Shown piece by piece: positions 1-10,972 of a DNA stretch of 64,000 nt. The DNA is from Rhizaria sp. SCN 62-66. Its lineage: Eukaryota > Rhizaria, unplaced. The notes beneath the pieces were generated by a model that was given only the letters and a program-made list of their open reading frames with translations, searched no databases and had not been told where the DNA came from. The first letter of the stretch is position 1. Every line of letters starts with the position of its first letter. The stretch lies in NCBI GenBank assembly GCA_001724265.1, contig MEDY01000104.1, forward strand, positions 1 through 64,000. The letters are read 5' to 3'. Both the position numbers and the translations under genes were made by a program.

Positions 1-113
1 TGTGCATTTACACAATTCTACGACTTGCTCTTCATGCAGAAACCTCGGACTTGCCCACAGGGGTTAAGTTTGTACTTTCCAAGATAGTGAGATTTTGAGT
101 GGGCAGGCTACAG

Positions 114-232
114 CACCCGATGGGTGATCCAGAGTTTGCCCGTTCAACAGTGTTTGAGCAGCAGCATGCCAAGGAAATTGCTGCGATTCGCGAGGCTCTT
201 TCTGACCGTGTGACGCACGACATTTTACATTA
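114..232 (+). CDS. Possible 3'-terminal exon of an unidentified gene (5' part outside the window)
   Basis: A short frame open on the plus strand runs to TAA at 230-232 and contains ATG at 120. It reads as ordinary charged, helical protein (segments EFARSTVFEQQHAKEIAA and IREALSDRVTHDILH). The DNA just upstream has acceptor-like GGGCAG and CTACAG, so this could be a last exon with the rest of the gene left of the window. I recognise no family. It is weakly supported and could be chance. Confidence 0.3.
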
Positions 233-621
233 AAAAGCATGTGAGACGGTGACGAAGACGGCCCACGGTGAATTCCCCTCGCTGTGTCCAATGGTGGTGT
301 TTCTTGTGTAAATGATAGGCATTTAAATACATATAATTCGAATTATATGCTGATAACAGGTACTTTAAACACAGAAAACACACACTTTAAAGACAGAATC
401 CTTCCGTGTGTGTTCCCAGAAAACACCGCCCTAATATTAATATATGGAGCTTAGGAGGTCGTTGGGTGCCGTTTCTCTGTGGTTTTCCTGTGAGAGAGTC
501 CCTTTATGTAAAATCTCGCGCGTAACAGACCGCTGCCCCAAGCCTTCGTGCCGGCGGCTTGTTATTGACTGGAAAGGCTGCGCAGCTGTGTCGTGCATTC
601 ACAACAAACGGAAGCAGAACA
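233..621. other. AT-rich spacer
   Basis: This stretch has palindromic AT-rich DNA around 328-352 and no frame with protein-like composition. I see nothing else in it. Confidence 0.4.
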
Positions 622-945
622 ATGACTCGTGCAACACAGGATCATATTAATATGACCACTGCTTTTGCGGCGTGTGTTTTAACGACGAATGGCATGGCTG
701 AAATGCACTCACACGTCTCTCAATGTTCAAAGCGTCACGGCTTGCGAACAAGTTTACATCCATCTCAAGACGAGTACGCGCGTTTGCGGACTGAGCGGTG
801 TGCAAAGCGTGTGCGTGATGCGTTCAACGCAATTGCTCAGTCAAAGCGGCGGGCAGTGGCGCAGTATTTTGCAAACAGCAAAGACACAGCGAAGGAGTTT
901 GCAGTGTTTCGCACAGAGGAATTCAAAAGGCTTTTCCTGAGTTGA
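622..945 (+). CDS. Small hypothetical protein
   Basis: This is a 107-codon frame from ATG 622 to TGA 943-945. The C-terminal two thirds look like real protein: an Arg/Lys/Ala-rich amphipathic stretch (DEYARLRTERCAKRVRDAFN, then AVAQYFANSKDTAKEFAVFR). The frame is open upstream to a TAA at 523, but there is no earlier ATG, so 622 is the first possible start. Base composition is intermediate between the GC-rich genes and the AT-rich spacers. No domain is recognised. It could be a genuine small gene or one exon of a larger one. Confidence 0.35.
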   Translation: MTRATQDHINMTTAFAACVLTTNGMAEMHSHVSQCSKRHGLRTSLHPSQDEYARLRTERCAKRVRDAFNAIAQSKRRAVAQYFANSKDTAKEFAVFRTEEFKRLFLS

Positions 946-1546
946 GCGAGAGAGTACATGAGGCAGCAAGTCTATGCACACGACTGCGTCGGTATTCCCT
1001 GTATCTCATAACGTCCCTGTATCTCATAACGACAACAGAGTCGGGGAAGTTAGAGTGTAAGTTTAGAGCGCGATTCGAACACGACGAGTGTCATCGCGTC
1101 ATTAAAGTCAAAGTCAAGAATAAAAAAAAAAAGTGGTGTATCTAACTAACATAGCCAACACTAGAACGTGTGGTTTCTCGTAATGTATCGTAATCATAAG
1201 AAAAACCTGAAGTTTAAGCTTCTTAAGAAAAAATATGTTCAGGTCTGTCATGTGTGGACGCTAACTCACCTTTTATCGGACCGCAAAACTACAATCAAGA
1301 GTATAAATTAGTACAAAAATAAAGACATAAAACGAATCCTCTTTCACTAAGTACATGCGTATTAAAGTAACAAAGAAAGTGCCGAACAAACAAACTAACG
1401 AGACTAACTCATGTTCAAGTTCATGTTCATTCAATCTTTGAATCAATCACAAACCACATAAAACGGCAAAACTGCATATGACACAGCGACGAAACAATTA
1501 CTGTACAGAAACTAAGGCCGAGAAAACGACTGTGCTCATAAACAGT
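946..1546. other. AT-rich spacer
   Basis: A-rich DNA with oligo(A) at about 1121-1131. It holds only short frames of random composition and presumably contains the 3' flank of the minus-strand gene ending at 1547. Confidence 0.4.
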
Positions 1547-4500
1547 TCATACGTCTTCGTCATCGATTTGCCCCGGCAACGGCGTCGCCCGGCCCCGAGG
1601 CGTCTGCGTCGCCAGTACGGCATGCGCATGCGCATTGGACGTTGCACTGGCATTGACGCCACCACGCGCGCTCTCATCCCCGTTGCGCGCGTTCCCTGCA
1701 GCAACAGCAGCAGTAGAATCAGACTCGTTGCCGTGTGCCATAACAGCGTTCGTCGCTGTTTTATTGCGGAAACTCGGTAGCCCGGCCTCTAGATCATCCG
1801 CCATTGCGGGCGTAAACCGCGCACTCGCGCGCGCACTGCCCCGTACACTCATATGACCGCCACCAACGACGCCATCGACACCGCCGTTGTTGTTGCTATT
1901 GCCGCCGCCGCTGCCTGCGTTGTCGTGCACCGAGGCCAGCCCAAGCGCGGGGACAGGCCCTGGCGCCGTCGCCGTGACGGCAGCGGTCGTTGCCGAGCCG
2001 GCGGTAGTGCGCCGTTTGCTGTTGAGCAAACCTGCGGGCGCCGGCGGAGTTTCGGTGAGATTGGTGATCGGGTAGCCGCCGCGCAAGTGGCCCAAATGCG
2101 CACTCGCGTTGTTGTTACTGTTACCGCCAGCAACGCCGCGAGGGGTGCCTGTTGGAGTCATTGCAAGCGCTGAATCAGGCCGACGCGGCGGATGCACTCC
2201 ACTTGTATTATTGGCAACATTCGTCGTTGTTGCTGCTGTTGCTCTGTTATTGGCGGGGGCGGCGACGGCGTTGGGCGCGAACAAAGGGAAACCGGGCGTC
2301 GCTTGCCCCGAACCACGGGCACTCACAGGTGCAGCGTTGTAATTGCTTCCTATGTTATTGTTGTTGCTGTTGTTGCTGTTGTTGTTGTTTGTGGTGCGAC
2401 GCCGTGCCGAGATCAGCTCGACAACACCCGCCGTCAGCGTCTCAACAAAGCCCGCTTGCGGCAAGGGAGCGCCAACGCCGGCCTCTTCCTCGGCCGCGGC
2501 AAGCAAAGCGGCCTCTCTGAGCGCCTGGGAGCGGGCAGTGCCGGGCCGGGACATGACTGGACCGCTGACAATACCGCCAACCCCAGTGTTGTTGCTGGCA
2601 CCGCGAGCACTCGATGGACGCGATAACGCACTGTTAGTGGTATTGGTACCAGCGACCCCGCCGCCGCTGTAGCTGTTGCTGGCGTTGCTATTGCCGGCGG
2701 TGGTAGTAGAGTAGGACGAGTGGCCGTGGACCTGCGCGCGTGCTTGCGCATACGCCTGTGTGCCGACGATCGGCGGTAACACAAGCCCAGACGTACCCTG
2801 CCCCTGCTGCCCCGGTCGCTGCGTTTGATGTGCCTGCTGTGGGCCGTAATGCTCGCTGTTGAGCTGTTGCTGCAGTGAAAGCACAGGCCCTGGCGAACGC
2901 GCAGATAACGCTACTGCTGACACTGACGCTGTTGTAGCAGGCGTGACAGCCGGGAAGGCACCGCCACCGCCGCCGTTAATACTGCCACCGTTGTTGTTGC
3001 TGCCAACACCGGTTGCGAACGCGCTGGTACGGCCCGGGGTGTCCCCCCAGACAGCGACGACGTCGTTGCTATTGCGGCCGGTTGTCCCGCTACTGCTGTT
3101 GTTGCTACTGTTGTTGTTTTTGTTGCTGGATGTGCGTGGAGTAACCTCAAAGCGGACTGGGTCGACTGCACCGCCGGCTTGTGCTGTGTCGCGGGGAGAC
3201 CCCGGTGGCGCATTCATGTTTTGACCGAGACCAGCATCGCCACTTTGACGGTGACTGTAGCCGCGACCGAGAGCCGCGGCGTCGGTCGCGTCGACGTGGC
3301 GACGTGCCAGCTCTAGGTGTCCATGTGCAACCGCCGCCGCGGTGCCTTCAGTCGCGGTAGTCGTCGCCCCGGCTGTAATCGCGGCAAGCGCGGGCGCTGG
3401 CGCTTTGGCTGAGTACGACCCAGTCAACGGCTTGGAATCAGGCGGCAAACGGTCAAATCCATCGTCTTCCTCCTCATCCTCCTGCTGCTAATGTTGCGTG
3501 TCACCATCTGGTCCGCCGGCAGTAATAATAAACCCAGGGCCGCCAGGTGTTACGTAGGACCCGCTTGCATTTACACCGCCATTGCCGTTGCCGCTGCCGC
3601 TGCCAATGAAGCCGTAGGCAGACGCAGGCCTGCTGTGGCCGTGGCTGTGCCCGTGCGCGGGTTTGTTGGACATCGAAGCCATCTGAACCGATCCGCTATG
3701 GTGCTGCTCGGCGTCACCAGTCTCCCCCTGATTGCCGTGGCCGTGACCGGTTCGCGTGTGACTGAGCTCGAGTTCGTGCCCTGGATCCTCCATCTCGGGC
3801 TCTGTTTCGCCGGAAGCGGCGGCGCGACGGCGCTCTTCAGCGTGCCTACGCTCAACAATGAGGTCGTACGTGCTGATACCACGACGCCAGAGGTAGAAAT
3901 GCAGCTTCAGCAGGCTCGCGACCTGCCATGCGACCAACAAGGCCAACGCAGCAGGGACGCAGAGAGCAGCGCGTAGCCCCGCCAGTGAAAGTCCGTCAGT
4001 GCCGCAATGCGCGCGCACCCGCAACAGCAGCAGCGCGGCGTCGACGCCGTCGCCGGAGGACGCGACAAGCGCCCAGACGCACGACGCGGCGACCGTGAGC
4101 ATGAGACCGAACACAGAGCAAAGTGCGATGAAAAACGGTTTGTAGTTCTTAGACCCGACGCAAGTGTTAAGCCACACGCAGTGGTGGTCAAAGTCGTGCA
4201 CGCATTTGTTGCACGCGCGGCAGTGTTTTGACCGTGGATAGACGGAGTTGACGCAAAAAACGCACCAACGCATGTCCGAGGGCGTGCTTGCTTCGCGTGC
4301 AGCTCGTGTTTCTTCGCTTTCGCCTGCCCACGCGCGGCGGCCTTCGACGCGACCGTTGGCATCCAGTGGGTTGATGATGGTCGCGGTGGCGGCTGAGGCA
4401 ATGGTGCCGGCGAGGAAAAGATTGTACAGTGCGAGGCAGAGCGCGAGCGGCCAGTCGGGAGGGTATGCGGGGTAGAGAATGGTGTAGAAGAACGCGGTGA

Positions 4501-4603
4501 AGCCGGAGAAGAGAACCCATGAGGTGACTTGGAGTGGGTGTAAGGGAAGCTAAAACCCGGTCGTGCGGATATACAACGCGTCAGGGATCGGGTTCGAGCT
4601 CAT
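1547..4603 (-). CDS. DHHC palmitoyltransferase with long low-complexity tail, two in-frame TAG codons
   Basis: This encodes an S-acyltransferase that would palmitoylate cysteines at endomembranes. It is one uninterrupted frame of 1,018 codons from ATG 4603 to TGA 1549-1547 if TAG is read as an amino acid. Two transmembrane segments (about residues 25-48 and 53-75) precede a zinc-binding Cys-rich domain (CVFC, HCRAC, NKC) with the catalytic DHHC at 139-142. Two more membrane segments follow, then STYDLI in place of the TTxE motif. The order matches the ZDHHC1/11 type. TAG lies at codon 18, inside the conserved GF-x-LPLHPLQ stretch before the first membrane segment, and at codon 372, inside TQH-x-QQEDEEE. 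After codon 372 the tail of about 650 residues is Ala/Asn/Ser/Gly-rich. The tail has no recognisable domain. Family assignment is certain; the exact orthologue is not. Confidence 0.9.
3488..3490 (-). other. In-frame TAG (codon 372 of DHHC gene), read as Gln
   Basis: The codon sits directly before two CAG codons and an acidic stretch. The same frame runs on for about 650 codons to TGA with unchanged coding-type composition. Confidence 0.8.
4550..4552 (-). other. In-frame TAG (codon 18 of DHHC gene), read as Gln
   Basis: The plus strand reads CTA. The frame continues into all four membrane segments and the DHHC domain. The position corresponds to the residue after G-W/F in the G(W/F)QLP motif I recall from plant palmitoyltransferases, which is Gln there. 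No other ATG downstream would retain the first membrane segment. Confidence 0.85.
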
Positions 4604-5253
4604 TTTCACACGCACAGAAGCGACTAGATCAGCTGTATGAGAGGGTGTGCAGCTACAAGAATGCTCCGAGACGAGGAAAGGTTTCTTCTGCGTTGTAGCC
4701 GCTGTGAGCGGGCGCAGAGAGGGGCACCTAGCGTGCGTGCGATGCCCCGGGGGTCGGTCGAGCGGCGCGACGCGGAAAGCGCGGGGCAAAAAAAGTAGCA
4801 AGGACGCGGGTAGCCCGAAAACTGTGCTCTAAGAGGCACGGCGCGAGGCGACAACGGGTTGCGGCAGTCGAGAACAAGGCAAGGCGATAGGGGTAATCAA
4901 ACGTGAGCCTTTTTGAAACCTAACTTTTAAAAACAAAATTATGTTGCGTATTAATCGTATAAATGGCTGTAACAATGTACTATCACGGATGTAGAATTCC
5001 TGGAATCGGCTTGAAATGTGGCACCAACTTCAAACGGCAACGATGACTCCATCTCTGTAGCCGTTGCAATCAACTGTCCCAACAAACGCTCTCCTGACAT
5101 TTTTTCGAGTCTTATCAGTGATAGTGCAAAGTTTATGTTAGAGATGCGTCGTAAATAGTTTTGAGCTGTATTATTAAAGTCAAATCTTGATAAAGTCCTC
5201 TCTAAATAGTCAAGTTTATAAATCTCAGTGCGACATCATGCGGTGACTTGGTC
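4604..5253. other. Spacer: DHHC gene 5' flank and CFAP157-like 3' flank
   Basis: GC-rich near the DHHC start and AT-rich from about 4910. It holds no convincing gene or RNA. The DHHC promoter should lie here. Confidence 0.45.
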
Positions 5254-8200
5254 TTAGTCGTCGTCCGCCGCCGCCGCAGCAGCAGCAGCTCCGGCGGCCG
5301 CCGCTTCCGCAATCACAACAGCGTCCGCAGCCGCACGCTCCGCCTCAGTATCAGCGTCCTGCTCGTCGTTCTCATCCACCTGTGCCGCTTTGTAGCCACC
5401 ATACTGACGAGTCGCAACAGCATCACTATAATCTTCAGCGTCAACTTCGCTATTGATGCTGATGTTGTAATAAGAGTCAGCCCTGCGCACAGCGGAAGCC
5501 GCGGGCATCGCTGCTGCGCGCGCCGCCGCCGCCCTCGCCCTAGCCGCCGCCGCAGCGGCAGTCGCAGTCCGCGGGCTCAGGTCACCACCAAGGCTTACAA
5601 TGTCCTTCTGACTCTTGTGGCCGCCGTGACTGAGATCGCCGTCATTGCTATTGGTGTCGCTAGCGCTGGCCATGAGTGCAAACCAGAGGTCAACAGTCCG
5701 CCAGCGCGCCGCCATATCACTGGGACGCAGCGGCAGTACACCGAAAGCAGCGCTCTTGTTGTTAAGCTTGCTAGTCCTGGTACTGGTAGTGGTGGAATCA
5801 TCATCATCATCGTCATCGCTGTCGTTATTATTGTTGTCGTTAGCTAGCGTAGAGCCGCGCACGAGCAGATCCCATTGCCCAACAGCCCCCGCCTCAGTAC
5901 TATGGCCCCCCGCCTCGTTACTAAGGCTATGACCCGACTCCGCAGCCTCAGCAGCCCGCACAGCGCGCGCGGCCTGTAAAAGACAGCGCAAAACGAACCT
6001 CGCTGAAGGGTCTAAGTGGGCCGTGACGTCAGCGTACGCAGCGCGCGCAGCCGCAGCGTCAGCTTCGGCTAAGAGGAGACCGGAGCGTGCAGCAACGGCC
6101 TGGTCACGCAGCTGCGCCAGCCGCGACTGTAACCCCCGAATAGACAGTGTCAACTCAGCATTCGCACCATTGCTTTGGTTGAAGTCGTCATAACTGTCGT
6201 TGGTATAGTCGGAGTAAGCGTTGCCAGAGTTGGCGATAACAGCAAGTGCTGTGCTTAAGCTATTACTATTCGCACTGTTATTGATGTTCTTGTTGTTGAT
6301 GTACTTGTTGTTGCTATCGGCAGAGCGCGCGGACTGAGAATCGTTTGCATTCACATCGCTGTTAACGCTGGCGTGGCTGTTGCTGTTTTGTGATGTTGAT
6401 TCGCGAGCGCTGCTTGAACCTGAAGAAGCAGCAGCAGCAGCAGCGCGAGAGGCTGCGAGTTTGCTGTCAAGCGAAGCTAAAGTCGCGCGCAATGGCGGCA
6501 GTTGCAACAGTCCTGTGTTCGGATCAATCTTACCGCCACGTGCACTGTTATTACCACTCAAAGTAGCGTTAGAGCCAGCATTTGCGCTGTTGTTGCTGTT
6601 CGAAGCGTGACTGTGTGCAAGTGCACGGGCAAGCGCCTGCGCCTGAGCTGACCGCGAATAGAGCTGTGAATGCGAGTTAGAGAGACTGCTGCCGTTGTTG
6701 TTGTTGTTGTTGTTATTCTTGTTGATGTAGGGAGCGTTGATGCCCGTGGCGACAGCGAGCGCGGCGGCAGCCGCGATGTCGGCTTTGTGTTGTGACACTG
6801 CACTCAATGGCCGGGGACCGAATGCAGGCTTCGACACAATCATAGCCGTCGTCTCCTCAGCAGCAGCAGCCGCGGTCGCAGCGCCAGCGCCAGTGCCAGG
6901 GCCGTTGCTCGAAAGCTGTTTTGGCCGAGAGTTGGGAGTGTTGTTGCTGTCGTCGCCCTCTGATTCCCCGTGAAAAGCTTCAGTATCATCGCCAACATCA
7001 CTATTGTTGTTGTTGTTGCCACTAATGTCGTCGTTTTCATCGCTGAAACACGCAGTTCGCTTCTTCTTCTCAGCACTTGCCTGTGACAGCGACTGCCACT
7101 GAGAATGTGTCTGTGACAACCCAGTGTCAACAAAAGTGTTCGGCTCAGGGTCGCGAAGGCCTAAAAGCACCGCTAGAGACGCTGACGCTTCAAGTCCTCC
7201 CGTTCCAGTCCCATGCACGACATCCTCGTCCTCAGAGTGGCCTTGGCCGTGAGCGGTGTTTTTAGTTAAGCCATGGGGGTTATCGAAGCGTCTAGTACGG
7301 CCAGCGCCAGGGAAAGCAAACAGCTTCAACCTCTGCGGTTGTTGCTGCTGTTGTTGTTGCTGGCGGCGGAAGGTCTTACTAGCATCTGCCGCAGTCGCAG
7401 AAAAGCCGTTACCAGTGTCACCCAACAAACTACCCTTAGCGCCACCAGAAACCCCGCCACTGCCGCCAGTATAGCAGTAGCCCGCATGCACACTCGAGTT
7501 GGGGTCCACGTTGTACATCGCGCCGTGCTTCGCGGCGAGCAACGCTTCGTCCAACGCCGCCTCCAGATCAGCCCTCCGCCCGCGCAAGGTTGCCAGCAGG
7601 GGCGCCAGCAGCCGCGACCGCGCCAGCGCCCGGTCCCTCTCGGCAGCCACGCGACCCAGCTGATCCAGCCCGCGGGCGAGCGTGACGTCGGCGCGGGCGC
7701 GGCGGCGGCGGGCGCGGTCCAGCGCGCGGCGCTGGAACTGCAGCTCCGTCACGAGTGCCTCCGTGTCCGCCAGCGCGCGCTTCGTAGTGTCGTGCACTTG
7801 CGAGTGCGTGAGCTGGAGCAGGGAGAGCTTGGTGTCGCGGATGCGTCGCAGCATCTCCGTCTTGAGCGAGTCCACCTCGATCGCGTGGCGCGCGGCTAGT
7901 TGCGCCAAATCCTGCGCAAGTGCCGCGTGCTCGCCGACTACAGCGGCCTTCAGCTCCTCAACGCGCGCGACGAGCGAGGGCTTATCGCGCTGGTATTGCG
8001 CGGTGTCGAGGTTGCGCGCGCGGAGCTCCTCCGTCTCTGAGATAGTCCGGCGCACCTCCTCCTGTTGCGCCAAGGTCAAACCACGCAAGGCGGCGGCGGT
8101 GGCGGCCTCTTCGGCCTCGGCGCGGCCCAGTAGGGCGGCGGCAGCGGCCGAGAGACGCCGGGCGTCACCCTGACGGCCCTGGAGGGCGAAGCGCAAGTGC

Positions 8201-9181
8201 TCAACCAGTTGCGATTGAACCTAAAGAAAATCGTTAGTGGCAAAACAATAGAAAAAAAATGTGAGATAACGGTTTAACATTGTGACAAAATAATATAAAT
8301 TTTATATATCAGGATTACTCCATTTGTTATTCATGATAGGGTGCGAAAAGTACCTGCGCGTGGTGAGCGAGCTGCAGGCGCAACTCCCGGGCTTCCCAGC
8401 GGCGGCCGAGGTTCTCGGTGACAGCAGCAGCATATCGAGCGCGTGCACGCTCAGCTTGGTCGGCGGCGCGAAGGGCGTCGACTTCGGTGAGGAGGTTTTG
8501 CTGCGCGCGGGTCAAGGGTGGCAGCACTGGCACAGAGCCGTCATTACCGTTGCTGCCGCTGCCGCCGCCGCTGCTATTGTTGTTGTTGGTGGAGTTGTTG
8601 TTCAGAGGAGGGCTGGAGCTAGGGCCGGGGCTAGAAGCGGAGCTAGGGCCCCGGCCGCTGCGCTGCTGCTGCTGGGTATTCGCGCCGTTCGCGTTCGCAG
8701 GAGCGTTGGTGTTCGATGAGGTAGTCATATTCGAGTCAGAAGCGGCCGCTGCGGCGGCGACGGCTCCAGATGCGCCGGTTGAGGGCGGCGGGGCGGGGCC
8801 GTGTGCGCGCGCAGTAGCGCCCTCTGCACCAGTCAACTGCTGCTGCGGTGACGGGGCTGTGGCGACGTGGGCGACCGCGCCGCTGTTATCAAGCGAGAAC
8901 AGTAAACGGCTCGAGGGAAGCAGGGGAACGGGGCGTTCAACGCCCGGGATAAGCACGAGCGGACCCGTTGAGGTGAAGTTGAACATGTCCTTGGATGAGC
9001 GGACTAGCGCTGCGGAGAATGCGGTGGCTGCGGCGGCCGTGACGGACTGGGACGAGGCGGATGTGTCGGCCGCGGAAGTGTTGGTGTTGTTATTACCGCG
9101 GAGAGGCGGGGACTGCTGCGAGGGGGGCTGTGTGGGCACGGAGGAAAGCGCCTGCGAAGGCACCTTCGCGGGTGAAGACAT
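5254..9181 (-). CDS. Coiled-coil protein resembling CFAP157 / DUF4515 ciliary proteins (2 exons)
   Basis: Exon 1 is 9181-8354 and exon 2 is 8220-5254, giving 1,264 residues ending in TAA. Exon 1 is a Ser/Ala/Asn/Pro-rich N-terminus that ends in an Arg/Ala coiled coil. Exon 2 opens with about 230 residues of continuous coiled coil. Its segment SLKTEMLRRIRDTK...TTKRALADTEAL resembles the core of the DUF4515 group (CFAP157, BBOF1), where a (R/K)LKKEML-like motif precedes TTKR. From about residue 525 the protein becomes Asn/Ser/Ala-rich with poly-Gln, poly-Asn and poly-Asp runs. A basal-body or axonemal role would follow from the family and would imply a flagellated stage. The similarity rests on recalled motifs and is moderate; the gene structure is firm. 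Confidence 0.55.
8221..8353 (-). other. Intron of CFAP157-like gene (133 nt)
   Basis: The donor is CAG|GTACTT and the acceptor is TTTAG|GTT. The phase is 0. Splicing joins two coiled-coil segments without a frame change, and the intron is much more AT-rich than the exons. Confidence 0.85.
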
Positions 9182-9748
9182 GAAAAAATGTCTTGTCGCT
9201 GCGTATCCTGCTTAGTGAGAGAAAAGTGCTGCGGGTAGGAAGAGACAGGGAGAAATAAGAAGGGTGAGCTGGGTGGTCCTTACGTTTCTGCGACTCGATA
9301 AACAACGGTCTGGCACGATATGAAGCAATACTTTCTCGAAGTTCGATTTTGATAATAGAATGAACAAACACAAAAGTATCTATAAAATTGTCTGCATAAA
9401 TGACAACGGCTTTTGTAAGTGAGAAGATGATATTTTCGTCGCATGCACACATCCAGCTGTGGAGATCGGTCTCGGCCGTTTCTCTTCGGCCCTCACCTGA
9501 GGCACTGAGTTTCAAGGCGTATATCTCGCTCAGTCTTCCGACTGAATTCATGATAGCACTATATATATGTGCTCATGTTGCCTTGATGTGTTATTACTCT
9601 TTGCTTTTTGATCTAGCTTTATCCTTTCTTCCCTACCGGCTTCCCCGCGAAACCGCTGACCGGACACCTCACCTCTCAGTCGCGCCCCCCGCGCCCGCTC
9701 CCCTCCCCACCGCCCTCGAGGCCCCCCGTTGCCCGGCCCCGCCTCGCA
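9182..9748. promoter_or_regulatory. Divergent intergenic region between two coiled-coil genes
   Basis: This 567 bp separates the starts of the CFAP157-like gene (-) and the next coiled-coil gene (+), so it probably acts as a shared bidirectional promoter. It is AT-rich in the middle and C-rich next to the plus-strand start. I found no X-box-like RFX palindrome by eye. Confidence 0.45.
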
Positions 9749-10054
9749 ATGAGCGACCGCGCTCCTGCGCCTGCGGGCACGACGGTGTACCGCTACGACG
9801 CTTTCACCAAGTCAGTCCCTTCACTGGCGATTACGCGCCCGCCACCCAAGGTTGTCCTGGGCTCAGCCTATCAGGACGCTGCTAAGACGGGATTCCGATT
9901 TTTCCCGTTGCTAGACCAGCTTGGCCCGCAAGCCGCGCTTGCGCTGGAGCCCCGCGCTGACCGTCCGCTTGTTGCTCTGCCCGAAATCAAGGGCTCTGGT
10001 GGTAAGAACAACCAAGCTAGCGGCCGCGGCTCCAAAAAGCAACAGCAACAGTCG

Positions 10055-10088
<34 letters not shown>

Positions 10089-10210
10089 AGCAGCGTAGGG
10101 CCGCTGTTACTGATGCCCACGCGAGCGCTAGTTGCAACACTGACGTTGATAGCTATGGAACTGACGGCTCTGCTGAGAGCAAGAACCACAGTCAAAGTCA
10201 CAATATGAGC

Positions 10211-10244
<34 letters not shown>

Positions 10245-10252
10245 TCAGCAGC

Positions 10253-10299
<47 letters not shown>

Positions 10300-10503
10300 C
10301 GCAGGTTCGCAGGCTGACGCTGACGCCGATGCCACAATGTACGGCAACGACAGCGAATGGCAGAATGACAGCGACGCCGACAACAACAACGGCAACAAAA
10401 ACGCGGCTGCTTTTGCGAACACAGATGCGAGCTCTACGGCAAACAACACAACGATCGCCTCCAAACCTCAGTCTAGTCATACCAACACCAGCGGTTCCTT
10501 TCG

Positions 10504-10535
<32 letters not shown>

Positions 10536-10936
10536 CTGATCCATTTGACCCTGCGTTTGCCAACACCCTCCGTCCCCCCATGCCCACCAACAACAACGTC
10601 AGCGGGGACAACGCTCACATTGTAAGTGCTGGTAATGTAAGTGCCCGCGCGCCCCCCGCGTCCGCCCGTGGCACCGGCGGCATCTCGGCCTCCTCGGCCG
10701 GGCTGCCGGGTGATCTGGGTGCGGCGGGCTTCCTCGCCGCTGCTGCCGCAGTAGCGCCCGTCGCCAGCGCCGGCGCCTCTTCTTCACCCTCGTCCTCGTC
10801 CTCTGCTGCGGCTGTAGCGGGGGGTGAAAAGGGCTCGGGCGACGCTGAGTACAACGACGACGGCTTTAGCGGCGACGGTGATGGTGAGGTATCGTATCTG
10901 TATGCTGACGGTAACGGCAACAGCCAGCAGCAACAA

Positions 10937-10972
<36 letters not shown>

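Noticed and set aside
1060-1095. tRNA-like GATTCGAAC string
   Set aside because: No matching acceptor stem, D-arm or anticodon arm could be folded around it by eye. No tRNA, including a tRNA(CUA), was found in the window.
10198-10618. Long minus-strand frames rich in Val or Leu opposite the poly-Asn and poly-Gln tracts (also at 31628-32392 and 45206-46219)
   Set aside because: They are antisense readings of AAC and CAG repeats inside well-supported genes.
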